A stretch of DNA of 64,000 nucleotides. Origin: Acidobacteria bacterium UBA2994. GTDB lineage: Bacteria > Acidobacteriota > Vicinamibacteria > Vicinamibacterales > UBA8438. Under the pieces are notes generated by a model that saw only the letters and a list, made by a program, of their open reading frames with translations, made no database searches and had not been told where the DNA came from. Positions 8,435-15,959 of the stretch are shown in pieces. Location of the stretch: contig DEAA01000027.1 of assembly GCA_002346545.1 (NCBI GenBank), forward strand, positions 62,001 through 126,000, written 5' to 3'. Each line of letters starts with the position of its first letter. Position 1 is the stretch's first letter. Position numbers and translations under genes: made by a program.

Positions 8435-8823
8435 CTCAGTGTCATCATCCTGTTGCGGTTCTGCTGGAATGTGTACGACCCTCCGGTAGAAGTGCGAGGG
8501 GTCGGCACTAAAAACAATGTTCGCTTTAAGCTCGTGGCGCGTCTGGGCGACCAGACGATCTCCGGGCTGAATACGCACGCTCCGGAATCAGACTGACCCA
8601 GGCGACCAGGCCTGCGCCAGGCGCAGCGGCGCACCTGGAGAGCGATTTACGCTATCCCTTCTTCATCGATGTGGGCATCGAGTGGCTGGTGGCTACCCGC
8701 CAGCCGGTGCGGGGAGAACTCTAGCTGGAGGGCCATTACACGCTGAGCTTTGGTCGGACGTGCCTGCTTCTGCGATCGGAGGGTGCGGACGATTTCATCG
8801 GCTATCCCTATGACACGGTTTGA
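8435..8823 (+). pseudogene. decayed coding region, family unknown
   Basis: No intact gene is present, yet protein-like stretches occur in different frames. On the plus strand one frame (8435-8596) gives FCWNVYDPPVEVRG... ending TGA; another (from about 8581) gives LRYPFFIDVGIEWLVATRQ..., is interrupted by an in-frame TAG at 8722-8724, then continues with HYTLSFGRTCLLL to a TGA at 8821. The minus strand over 8372-8578 also reads protein-like (RIQPGDRLVAQTRHELKAN). I interpret it as a degraded gene with at least one frameshift and one nonsense codon; even the original strand is uncertain. Confidence 0.3.
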
Positions 8824-8888
8824 GCCGGGGCGGGCGGCTTCAAGAACGGCTGGGCTGTATAACTCGCTCCGGTGAACTGGGCGAGGGT

Positions 8889-9383
8889 TTAGGGCCCAGC
8901 CGGTTCGAGTTTGGGGTGGAAGGCCTGATATTCGCTCCAGGCTTGCGCCAGCGGCGTCGGTTCACACCGACCCGCGATGACACGCCCGCTGTTCTCGGCC
9001 CGCATCTCGTGTCGCGGCAACTCGACTTCGCAGCCGCCCCGTCCCTTGAAGCAGTCGATCTCGGCTGGTCCGTCTGGATCTTGCCAGCGCGTGCAGTAGA
9101 GTGGGTCCTCGAGCGGTTCACAGCGCTCCGGCGTGGTGTAGAAGGAATAGGTCGGCAGTGCCCGGACCCAGCCGTTGCAGGTTCCAAGCGACGGGAACTC
9201 GCCTCGTGAGAAATCGACCTTTCCCCATGGCAGCAGATTGATGAAGGCCGTGGATGGCGCCGCCGCCGCCACTGGTTCCGAGTTCGCAGCGGGCTCTGGC
9301 TCAACCGCCGGCGCCGGTGCACAGGCGACCGCCAGGGCGAGCCCGAAGAGCACGAGCGAGACTCGAGCCGGCTGGCCGATCAT
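8889..9383 (-). CDS. hypothetical Cys-rich lipoprotein
   Basis: A 164-residue lipoprotein: hydrophobic signal with lipobox LAVAC (Cys21), then a Pro/Ala/Glu-rich linker to about residue 45. The mature domain contains six Cys residues (CNGW, ERCEPL, YCTRW, DCFKG, GCEV, RCEP), probably three disulfides. No known family. A TATAAT only 6 nt before the ATG implies a leaderless transcript, consistent with the absence of a ribosome binding site. Confidence 0.7.
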   Translation of the reverse strand: MIGQPARVSLVLFGLALAVACAPAPAVEPEPAANSEPVAAAAPSTAFINLLPWGKVDFSRGEFPSLGTCNGWVRALPTYSFYTTPERCEPLEDPLYCTRWQDPDGPAEIDCFKGRGGCEVELPRHEMRAENSGRVIAGRCEPTPLAQAWSEYQAFHPKLEPAGP

Positions 9384-9389
9384 CTGGGG

Positions 9390-9395
9390 ATTATA
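9390..9395 (-). promoter_or_regulatory. -10 element (TATAAT) of a leaderless lipoprotein gene
   Basis: A consensus TATAAT on the minus strand, with exactly 6 nt (CCCCAG) to the ATG at 9383. At normal -10 spacing transcription would begin at or next to the A of the start codon. Confidence 0.55.
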
Positions 9396-9514
9396 GGTCG
9401 GTGTGGGATGCTGAACGTGTTGAGCGTCTGGCTCGGAAGGTCGGCGCGTTCCGCGGGCGTTCTGGAGAGCGGGGTAGAATCGTCGAGAGACAGTTCTAGC
9501 TCGGAAGGAGAGTC

Positions 9515-10528
9515 ATGACAGTCAAACCCGCCGCCGAGTGTTTGTTGATAGTCCCGTATCTGCTTTTGGTGGCTTGCGGCGCCCAGCCGGGACGGGAGAC
9601 AGCGGATGTGCTCCCTGTGGCCGAAGTGGCTGCACCCGTGGCCGACGGAGTGCTACTGGCGCCGGTTGAGCTGGTAGCGCAAATGAGTGACCTCGCCTGG
9701 GCCGGAGAGGTCGACCAGGCACAGATGCTCATCGAGTCGCAGCGGGCCCGGCACGACACAGCTTCGCCCGAATGGCTGCTGGCCGTCTCCTGGCTGGGGC
9801 GCGGTGCAAGCTTCGAGGGCCGATGGGTCGTCGCTGCGCAGTACGCTCGCGAGGCGTTCGAGGGTAGCGTGGCGGTGCTCGATGCCCACGACCTTGTAGA
9901 CAATCGCTCGCTCGAACTCGCGCTGGGGGCTGGCATCGAAGTGCTGGGGCAGGCAATGAACTCGGGGGGCGACCGTGACGAGGCGGTGACGTTTCTGATC
10001 GCGCAACGAGAGGCCTACCGCGATACGCCGGTTGAGACCCGGATCCAGAAGAACGTTATGCTGCTCAGTCTAGAAGGGCAGCCGTTCCCGACGCTCGACG
10101 TGCAGGAGTATGTCGGCGAACCGCTGCCCACCGGGGAGAGCCTCGAAGGCAAGGTGGTGGTGGCGTTCTTCTGGGCCCACTGGTGTCCCGACTGCAAGCG
10201 TCAGGTTCCGGTGCTCGAACAGTTGCACGAAGAGTATGGCGACCGGATCGCCATCCTTGGTCCGACCCAGCTCTACGGCTATACCTCCCGCGGACAGGAT
10301 GCGACGCCCGAGCAGGAACTGGCGTATCTCCGAGGGGCCTACCAGGAACGTTTTCCGATTCCGTCGTTCATGAGCGTCCCGGTCAGCCAGCAGAACTTCG
10401 TGGACTTCGGGGTGAGCACCACCCCGACGCTGGTGGTCATCGACCTCGAAGGTGTCGTGCGCCTCTACAACCCCGGCGACATGCCCTACGAAGAACTACG
10501 ACCGCATATCCAGCGTTTGCTGTCGTAA
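9515..10528 (+). CDS. thioredoxin-fold lipoprotein (TlpA/AhpC-TSA-like)
   Basis: A 337-residue protein with a lipoprotein signal (lipobox LLVACG, Cys21). Residues 50-185 are helical and TPR-like. The C-terminal domain (about 188-335) is a thioredoxin/redoxin domain with active site WCPDCK, Cys224 and Cys227, and the cis-Pro region STTPTLVVID. Members reduce periplasmic disulfides, for example during cytochrome c maturation, or act as peroxiredoxin-like reductases. A strong ribosome binding site (GGAAGGAG) precedes the ATG, TAGAAT about 35 bp upstream is a candidate -10, and a strong terminator follows 20 bp after the stop, so it is monocistronic. Fusion of a helical domain to a redoxin domain is common in Bacteroidetes/Acidobacteria-type proteins. 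Confidence 0.83.
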   Translation: MTVKPAAECLLIVPYLLLVACGAQPGRETADVLPVAEVAAPVADGVLLAPVELVAQMSDLAWAGEVDQAQMLIESQRARHDTASPEWLLAVSWLGRGASFEGRWVVAAQYAREAFEGSVAVLDAHDLVDNRSLELALGAGIEVLGQAMNSGGDRDEAVTFLIAQREAYRDTPVETRIQKNVMLLSLEGQPFPTLDVQEYVGEPLPTGESLEGKVVVAFFWAHWCPDCKRQVPVLEQLHEEYGDRIAILGPTQLYGYTSRGQDATPEQELAYLRGAYQERFPIPSFMSVPVSQQNFVDFGVSTTPTLVVIDLEGVVRLYNPGDMPYEELRPHIQRLLS

Positions 10529-10547
10529 AGTAGAGCCACTGCAGACG

Positions 10548-10592
10548 CAAGAAAAGGCCCGACCGGGTCGTTACCGGCCGGGCCTTTTCTTG
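10548..10592. terminator. strong bidirectional intrinsic terminator
   Basis: A perfect 14-bp inverted repeat, CAAGAAAAGGCCCG / CGGGCCTTTTCTTG, with an inner CCGG/CCGG pair, between convergent genes. The T-tract is formed by the stem flank on either strand, so it can serve the thioredoxin-fold gene (plus) and the PKD-like gene (minus). Confidence 0.85.
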
Positions 10593-10686
10593 TAAGTGAG
10601 CTTTGGGTCAGAGTTGGGCGAATAGGCTCTCGTGTCGGCAAACTCTTCAAGGTCGCTGGACCGCCGGCATGTCAGCGACCAGCGCG

Positions 10687-11556
10687 CTAGCGAACCGTAA
10701 TCTCAACCATTTCGACCACGGTTGCAGGGCCGTCCGAGGCCTGTACGCGAAACAGATAGGCGCCTGGAGTGTCGAAGGTCGCGACGACCGAGGCGACATT
10801 CTCGCTGCTTTCGAGGCGCGCACCGACCGGTCCACGTAGCTGCGTCCAGGTGACGTTTACGCCGTCGATCCGGCTTCTGGTTGGTCGATGGCGGTTCTGG
10901 TTCTGGAGTTGTGGCACGTTGTTCGGAAGCGTCGGACTGTCGTCCACGGGCGCGAAGGTCGGAGTGACGTTCCCGCTGCCGCCACGGAATTGCCGAGGCT
11001 CAGGAATGCCGTCATCGCTGACGCTAGCCTCGATGGTTACCTGGTTGTCCGTCGAGCCGCTGGCCGTTGAGGCGACCGAGAGATTCGGAGCCTGGTTCGC
11101 GGCAAGTACGTCTGGCGGAGTCCGGTTGTCGCCAGGGTTCGGGTCGATCTCCCATTCTGGTAGGAGCCAGCCCACCGCGCGGTAGGTCTCTCCATGCACC
11201 GTGACTTCCCATACCACCTCGCCGTCGCCGAAGTCTGCGGGGACCGTCACGCTGAACATCTTTGAATGCTGGCGTGGGTAAAAGTAGGTCGGTTGGCCCT
11301 GGTCAAGCCTTCCTGGCGAGACGTAGTTGTTCGGTCCGGCCGGAATGTGAAGCTCCTCCACGTAGTTCCGGTTCAGGTAGGCAAAGTGAAACTCGAACGA
11401 CCCATCGTCGTTATGGGTCCAGCCGTCAAAGAACGGCTGGATCGACTGCCCGGAGTTGAACCGGAAGTGGGTCGACGAGGCTTGCCCAGTGGCGAGCGTG
11501 GCCGTCGAGAGTGCCACCGTCAGCACGAGCGCCGAGATCGTGAAATATCGATCCAT
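10687..11556 (-). CDS. secreted protein with C-terminal PKD/Ig-like domain
   Basis: A 289-residue protein with a signal peptide cleaved near ATGQA. Residues 28-135 form a beta-rich domain of unknown type (FDGWTHNDDGSFEFHFAYLN, EVTVHGETYRAVGWLLPEW). Residues 155-289 look like a PKD/cadherin-type Ig domain (IEASVSDDG, TWTQLRGP, VVATFDTPGAYLFRVQASDG). It follows the monooxygenase-like gene by 86 bp on the same strand, separated by a perfect hairpin. The N-terminal part seems to belong with that enzyme, perhaps as a binding or structural partner; this is inference from position. Confidence 0.72.
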   Translation of the reverse strand: MDRYFTISALVLTVALSTATLATGQASSTHFRFNSGQSIQPFFDGWTHNDDGSFEFHFAYLNRNYVEELHIPAGPNNYVSPGRLDQGQPTYFYPRQHSKMFSVTVPADFGDGEVVWEVTVHGETYRAVGWLLPEWEIDPNPGDNRTPPDVLAANQAPNLSVASTASGSTDNQVTIEASVSDDGIPEPRQFRGGSGNVTPTFAPVDDSPTLPNNVPQLQNQNRHRPTRSRIDGVNVTWTQLRGPVGARLESSENVASVVATFDTPGAYLFRVQASDGPATVVEMVEITVR

Positions 11557-11581
11557 GAGTCGGTTGTCTGGAGGCTGGTAC

Positions 11582-11616
11582 GACGCGGGATCCGACCCCA
11601 GGCCGGATCCCGCGTC
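11582..11616 (-). other. 13-bp perfect hairpin between two co-directional genes
   Basis: GACGCGGGATCCG / CGGATCCCGCGTC with a 9-nt loop, in the gap between the monooxygenase-like gene and the PKD-like gene. No T-tract follows in the minus direction, so it is not a normal terminator; it could stabilise an mRNA end or set relative expression. Confidence 0.6.
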
Positions 11617-11642
11617 CGAGGTGTGGCGGCGAAAGTACGCCG

Positions 11643-12953
11643 CTAATTGTCGTCGTCGGTGCGTTCCCGGGCCTCCTGCCGGGCCGCAACCTCGGCCTCG
11701 TACTCTTCGTCGGTCAGGTCATACCAGCCTATCCAGGCGAAGCCCATCTCGTCCACCGTGCGCTGACCGGCGCCCACCCAGTTGTTCGGGTCGACGTTGC
11801 CACGGTTGCCCGACGAGTTGTCGAACCACGTAGTGGTGTGGAGGATGGTGCCGGCCGGGATGAGCGGCATCGAATCCTCAGAGTAGTTGTAGTTCATGTG
11901 CCAGTTGTAGTCGAACCGCGCGCAGTTCACCGTCTCGGCGCGCACCGGCTGTGTTGGGTAGATGAACTCGATGCACTGGTAGACACCCAGCATGTGCATG
12001 TGCGGCTGGAACATGGTGATCTTGGCCGCCTTGTTGAAGCGAGCGTAGCCATCAGATCTGGACACCTCGCCCGAAGGGATGTCGAGCACGCCGATGGTCC
12101 GGCCGTGCGAACCAGCCAGCTGCTTCGAGTAGCGGATGTGCTCCGGCTCTTCGCCCTCGGGGAGGAAGTTGATGCCGAGTTCGACCACGGCGTCGATGTC
12201 CTCACCTATCGAGTGGAGGTGATAGCTGAGCCGCGCCTCGCTGTCGGCCGGTAGCATAAGACCGGTGCCCTCCGGGTAGATCTCGGCCTGCTTGCCTGAG
12301 GCGTATTCGACCAGGAACTGGCCGCCGCCCATCCGCTCGCCATCCTCGTCCTGCTCGACGGCATAGGAGAGCGCGTGGTGCACCACTTGGCGCGCCTTGT
12401 CGCCGACCGGCTTGGTCTGGATGGCCGTGATGTAGCGGTCCTGACTCAGCCCGAAGTCGGTAAACAGGTCGCCAAATAGGTCGGGGCCGGCGGCCGGCAC
12501 CGTGTGGGTGGGGAACTGCACGACCAGGTCGGGCTCGCCAATCTGCCAGGCATCGGCTGGAGCGAACTCCGGCGGCTTCGGCGTGTTGGCCGGATTGCCC
12601 TGCGGCGCGCCGGTGTCGACCCACTTCACGATCGTGGCGATCTGGTCGTCACTGAGCGAAGGGTCGTTCAGAAAATCTTGGACGCCAATGTCCTGGTCCA
12701 GATGCCATGGGGGCATCGCGCGGGTCTCGACTTTGTTCCGGATCGACCGTGCCCAAGGGCGTGCATCCTGGTAGCTGATGAGCGACATTGGTGCGATTTC
12801 GCCCGGTCGATGACAGTTCACACAGCTCTCATAGAAGATTGGGGCGATATCGTCGGCGAAGGTCGGATTTTCCGGAACCTGCGCGGCTGCGCCGGCGGGG
12901 AACGCAACGAGCGCGAAGAGCGCGATGGCGACGATCGACTGCAAAGTTCTCAC
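11643..12953 (-). CDS. c-type-haem / copper type II ascorbate-dependent monooxygenase-like protein
   Basis: A 436-residue secreted protein. After a signal peptide (cleavage near GAAAQ) comes a c-type haem site CVNCH at residues 44-48 with downstream methionine candidates (IAPMSL, RAMPPWH). The rest resembles the peptidylglycine/dopamine monooxygenase fold: VVHHAL and HLHSIG for one copper, QPHMHMLG and a late WVGAGQRTVDEMGF methionine for the other. Such enzymes hydroxylate C-H bonds at copper with electrons from a donor; here the fused haem could be the donor. I chose the GTG at 12953, preceded by AGGAGG, rather than a long Arg-rich upstream extension. Divergent from the type III PKS gene; leads the PKD-like gene. 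Confidence 0.78.
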   Translation of the reverse strand: MRTLQSIVAIALFALVAFPAGAAAQVPENPTFADDIAPIFYESCVNCHRPGEIAPMSLISYQDARPWARSIRNKVETRAMPPWHLDQDIGVQDFLNDPSLSDDQIATIVKWVDTGAPQGNPANTPKPPEFAPADAWQIGEPDLVVQFPTHTVPAAGPDLFGDLFTDFGLSQDRYITAIQTKPVGDKARQVVHHALSYAVEQDEDGERMGGGQFLVEYASGKQAEIYPEGTGLMLPADSEARLSYHLHSIGEDIDAVVELGINFLPEGEEPEHIRYSKQLAGSHGRTIGVLDIPSGEVSRSDGYARFNKAAKITMFQPHMHMLGVYQCIEFIYPTQPVRAETVNCARFDYNWHMNYNYSEDSMPLIPAGTILHTTTWFDNSSGNRGNVDPNNWVGAGQRTVDEMGFAWIGWYDLTDEEYEAEVAARQEARERTDDDN

Positions 12954-13168
12954 TGTGCTCCTCCTGGCTCTGCCCGAAGGCGAAGCCGGATGCTGCAGAT
13001 GAAGCCGAAGCCGCCGGGGCGGATCGGCGCAAGCGTGCCCTAACTGATCAGGGATTATCCCACAGAATCCCGCCGAGTTCCTGCCAGCTCTTCGGCATCC
13101 CGCAGTCACCGTTTCGTTTCCGTCCCCGGCATGTATCATCAGGCAGCGAAGTCACCGAGCTCTGGGAC

Positions 13169-14218
13169 ATGCCTCACATCGCGTCCGTCGCCACCGTCCT
13201 CCCTCCGCAACGTTTCGCTCAAACCGAGATCCGTGAAGCGATGGCCGGCGTCTGCCGGGGCAATCGCAGTCTTGAGCGCCTGCTGCCGGTCTTCGACCGA
13301 ACGGGCGTCGACAGCCGTTACTTCGTTCGCCCGCTCGACTGGTATGCGAGGGGACCGTCGTTTGAGGAGCGAAATCAGGTCTATGCCGAGTGCGCCGTCG
13401 AGCTGGGCGGTCAGGCGGTCAGCGCCTGCCTAGAGGAGGCCGGCGTTTCACCCGACGAGGTGGATCACTTTTTCTTCGTCACCACTACCGGCCTGACGAC
13501 GCCAAGCGTAGACGCTCGGCTGGTCCCCTTCCTCGGTATGCGTCCCGACGTGCGCCGTCTCCCGCTGTTCGGGCTCGGTTGCGCCGGCGGGGCCGGCGCG
13601 CTGATCCGGGCGACCGACGCGTTGCGGGCGACGCCGCAGGGGCGCGCTCTCGTCTTGTCGGTCGAGCTTTGCAGTCTGGTGTTCTCTCCCTCGGCCGAGA
13701 GCGTCATCGATCTGGTCGGTGTGGCGCTGTTCGGTGATGGCGCCGCCGCGGTGCTGCTCACTGGCGATGAGGTTACGCAGGACGGTCCGCAGGTGATCGC
13801 CACACAGACTTATCTGTTTGGAGAGGTACCACATCTGATGGGATGGCGGTTCACGGGTGACGGGATGCGGTTGATCTTGTCGCGCGACGTGCCGGCCTTT
13901 GTGGCGACTGGTGTGAAGCCGGCCGTCGAGCGCTTCCTTGAGGCGCAGGGGCTGGGCTTGTCTGACCTACATCACCACCTGCTGCATCCGGGCGGAGCCA
14001 AGGTGATGGCCACCTACCGATCGGCGCTGGGATTCGACAATGAGGCCGTCGACGGCGCCCGGGCCGCTATGCGCGAATACGGGAACCAGTCGAGCGCGTC
14101 TGTGCTCTTTATGCTCAACGATCTGGTGCGGTCCGGTCGTCCGGTCGCGGATGAGCTGGGATTCATGATTGCGCTCGGACCCGGGTTCGCTGCCGAGATG
14201 TTGACGTTGCGCTGGTGA
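13169..14218 (+). CDS. type III polyketide synthase (chalcone/stilbene synthase family)
   Basis: A 349-residue thiolase-fold enzyme with the type III PKS triad: Cys138 (LFGLGCAGGAGAL), His273 (LHPGGAKV) and Asn306 (EYGNQSSAS). Spacing (135 and 33 residues) closely follows chalcone synthase. Type III PKSs condense malonyl-CoA extenders onto an acyl-CoA starter; bacterial relatives make alkylresorcinols, alkylpyrones or tetrahydroxynaphthalene. The start at 13169 (MPHIASVATVLPP) gives family length; the open frame runs 127 codons further upstream but that part is Arg-rich, lies over the divergent gene's 5' region and is not coding. It overlaps the FAD oxidoreductase gene by 4 bp (GTGA), so the three-gene set is an operon. 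Confidence 0.9.
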   Translation: MPHIASVATVLPPQRFAQTEIREAMAGVCRGNRSLERLLPVFDRTGVDSRYFVRPLDWYARGPSFEERNQVYAECAVELGGQAVSACLEEAGVSPDEVDHFFFVTTTGLTTPSVDARLVPFLGMRPDVRRLPLFGLGCAGGAGALIRATDALRATPQGRALVLSVELCSLVFSPSAESVIDLVGVALFGDGAAAVLLTGDEVTQDGPQVIATQTYLFGEVPHLMGWRFTGDGMRLILSRDVPAFVATGVKPAVERFLEAQGLGLSDLHHHLLHPGGAKVMATYRSALGFDNEAVDGARAAMREYGNQSSASVLFMLNDLVRSGRPVADELGFMIALGPGFAAEMLTLRW

Positions 14219-15246
14219 CCAGACAACCTGACGTCACTATCGTGGGCGGCGGTCCGGCCGGCAGTTCGTTGGCGATCGCGCTCGGCCGAGCGGGCGCGCG
14301 TGTCGTGCTGTACGAAAAGGCGACGTTTCCGCGTTTGAAGCCGTGTGGCGAGGGACTGTTGCCCCATGGAGTCGCTGCCCTCGAACGGCTGATTGGGGTA
14401 CCCGACGCGCCGCGGGTCCGCGGGCTGCGGTTCTCGGCCGGTGGGGAGACGGTGGACGTCGACTTCCCGGCCGGGACTGGTCTGGTCGTGCGACGTGACC
14501 GGCTGGATACATGGCTCTTCACCCAGGCAAGAGAGACGGCCGGCGTGGACGTTCGCGTAGGCACCGAGTTTTGCGGCGAACGCGGTCGGGTGCTCGTGGG
14601 GGCCGACGGGACGCGGTCCCGGTTTCATCGTCTGCTTCCTGCCATTCCGGATCGACCTCGCCGGGTCGGGCTGTCGACTCACGTGCGCGGGATTGCTGGG
14701 GTCAAAGACCGCGTCGAGGTCTTCTTTCACGACCACGGGGAGATCTATGTGGCGCCGGCGGGCGATGGTGAGACGTTGGTTGCCGGACTCTTCGACTACC
14801 GACACTTTCGGCGCGATGGCCTCAGGCACCTGCTCGGCACCTTGCCCGGGTTGCGCGATCGGGTGGAGGGATTTGAGCAGACGACGCCCATGCTTGCCTC
14901 GGCGCCGCTCGGGCTACGGGTGCCACGAATTGTCGACCACGAGCGTCAATTGCTACTGGCCGGCGATGCGGCCGGCTGTCCCGACCCGATTACGGGTGAT
15001 GGGATGGCCCTCGCGCTTTCCTCGACCGAGCTCGCCGCCGACGCCATCCTAACGGGCCGCCTCGGACAGTATCAGAGTCGGAGACTCGCCCGCGGCCGCC
15101 GAGCCCGGCGTCTTGGACGTCTCATGCTGTGGCTGTCGCGAACCGAGCGACGCGCCGCCTGGTTTCTGCGAGATTTCTCTGGCGTGGTCCCCTTGCTGCT
15201 CGAAGTTGCTCTCGAGCCGGGGGCCGACCCTCTCCGAGCGAAGTGA
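14215..15246 (+). CDS. FAD-dependent oxidoreductase (geranylgeranyl reductase / UbiH-like)
   Basis: A 343-residue flavoprotein. The N-terminal dinucleotide fold shows VGGGPAGSSLAIALGRAG, followed by the KPCGEGL signature seen in geranylgeranyl-reductase-like and SrsC-like flavoproteins, and the second FAD motif GDAAGCPDPITGDGMALAL near residue 245. Family members hydroxylate aromatic rings or reduce prenyl chains. GTG start overlapping the PKS stop, and its own stop overlaps the methyltransferase ATG (TGATG). In this context the likely substrate is the PKS product, for example ring hydroxylation of an alkylresorcinol toward a quinol; that is inference. Confidence 0.86.
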   Translation: MTRQPDVTIVGGGPAGSSLAIALGRAGARVVLYEKATFPRLKPCGEGLLPHGVAALERLIGVPDAPRVRGLRFSAGGETVDVDFPAGTGLVVRRDRLDTWLFTQARETAGVDVRVGTEFCGERGRVLVGADGTRSRFHRLLPAIPDRPRRVGLSTHVRGIAGVKDRVEVFFHDHGEIYVAPAGDGETLVAGLFDYRHFRRDGLRHLLGTLPGLRDRVEGFEQTTPMLASAPLGLRVPRIVDHERQLLLAGDAAGCPDPITGDGMALALSSTELAADAILTGRLGQYQSRRLARGRRARRLGRLMLWLSRTERRAAWFLRDFSGVVPLLLEVALEPGADPLRAK

Positions 15247-15959
15247 TGTCGCTGGCCACTCGGTCGCGTGCCCGGGAGCTGATGGACGACCGGGAGTATC
15301 CGCAACCGGTTGTCGACGAGGTCTACCGGTTTCTGGGCGCTATCGGCCGGTGGCTGGGCGGGACGCACGCTACGCTCACCCGATTCGCTGAGCTCAGCCA
15401 GTCCTGGCGACCGGGGCAGCGGATAGAGGTGCTCGAAGTTGCGTGCGGGGGCGGCGATCTAGCGCGCGCGCTGATCGACTGGGGCCGCCGACAGGGGTTC
15501 GACCTGCGGGTCACCGGTCTCGATCTCAGCCCGACGGCCCTCGACTGTGCTCGGCGCCGGGATTCTGTCGATCCGTGTCTGCGGTTCGTACGCGCCGACT
15601 TCCACGCGGCGCCCTGCCTGGATCACACGTTCGACTACGTCACCTGCTCGCTCTTTCTTCATCACCTCACCGATGACCAGGTGGTGTCGACGCTCCAGGT
15701 CTTCGATCGGCTAGCCCGGCGTGGCATTGTGGTGAACGACCTTATCCGTCGCCGCCGACACCTCATCTGGAGCTGGCTGTTTACCCGCCCGTTCAACGAG
15801 GTGCTGCGACATGACGGACCGCTATCGGTGCGCCGGGCGTTCCGCGTTGACGAACTGACACCGCTCATTGAGTGTGCGGGCCTCGGGTGGTTGCGGCTTC
15901 GTACTCACTTCGGCCATCGTCTGACCCTCGCTGGGGAGAGGCCTCAGACGTCCGATTAG
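15246..15959 (+). CDS. class I SAM-dependent methyltransferase
   Basis: A 237-residue methyltransferase with motif I VLEVACGGGDLA, an acidic loop after the second strand (TGLDLSPTALD), and FDYVTCSLFLHHLTDDQV typical of small-molecule O- or C-methyltransferases. ATG at 15246 overlaps the stop of the FAD enzyme gene; earlier in-frame codons lie inside that gene. As the last gene of the PKS-flavoprotein-methyltransferase operon it probably methylates the polyketide or its hydroxylated form. Its end overlaps the stop of the convergent gene at 15956 by 4 bp, and I see no terminator between them. Confidence 0.85.
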   Translation: MSLATRSRARELMDDREYPQPVVDEVYRFLGAIGRWLGGTHATLTRFAELSQSWRPGQRIEVLEVACGGGDLARALIDWGRRQGFDLRVTGLDLSPTALDCARRRDSVDPCLRFVRADFHAAPCLDHTFDYVTCSLFLHHLTDDQVVSTLQVFDRLARRGIVVNDLIRRRRHLIWSWLFTRPFNEVLRHDGPLSVRRAFRVDELTPLIECAGLGWLRLRTHFGHRLTLAGERPQTSD

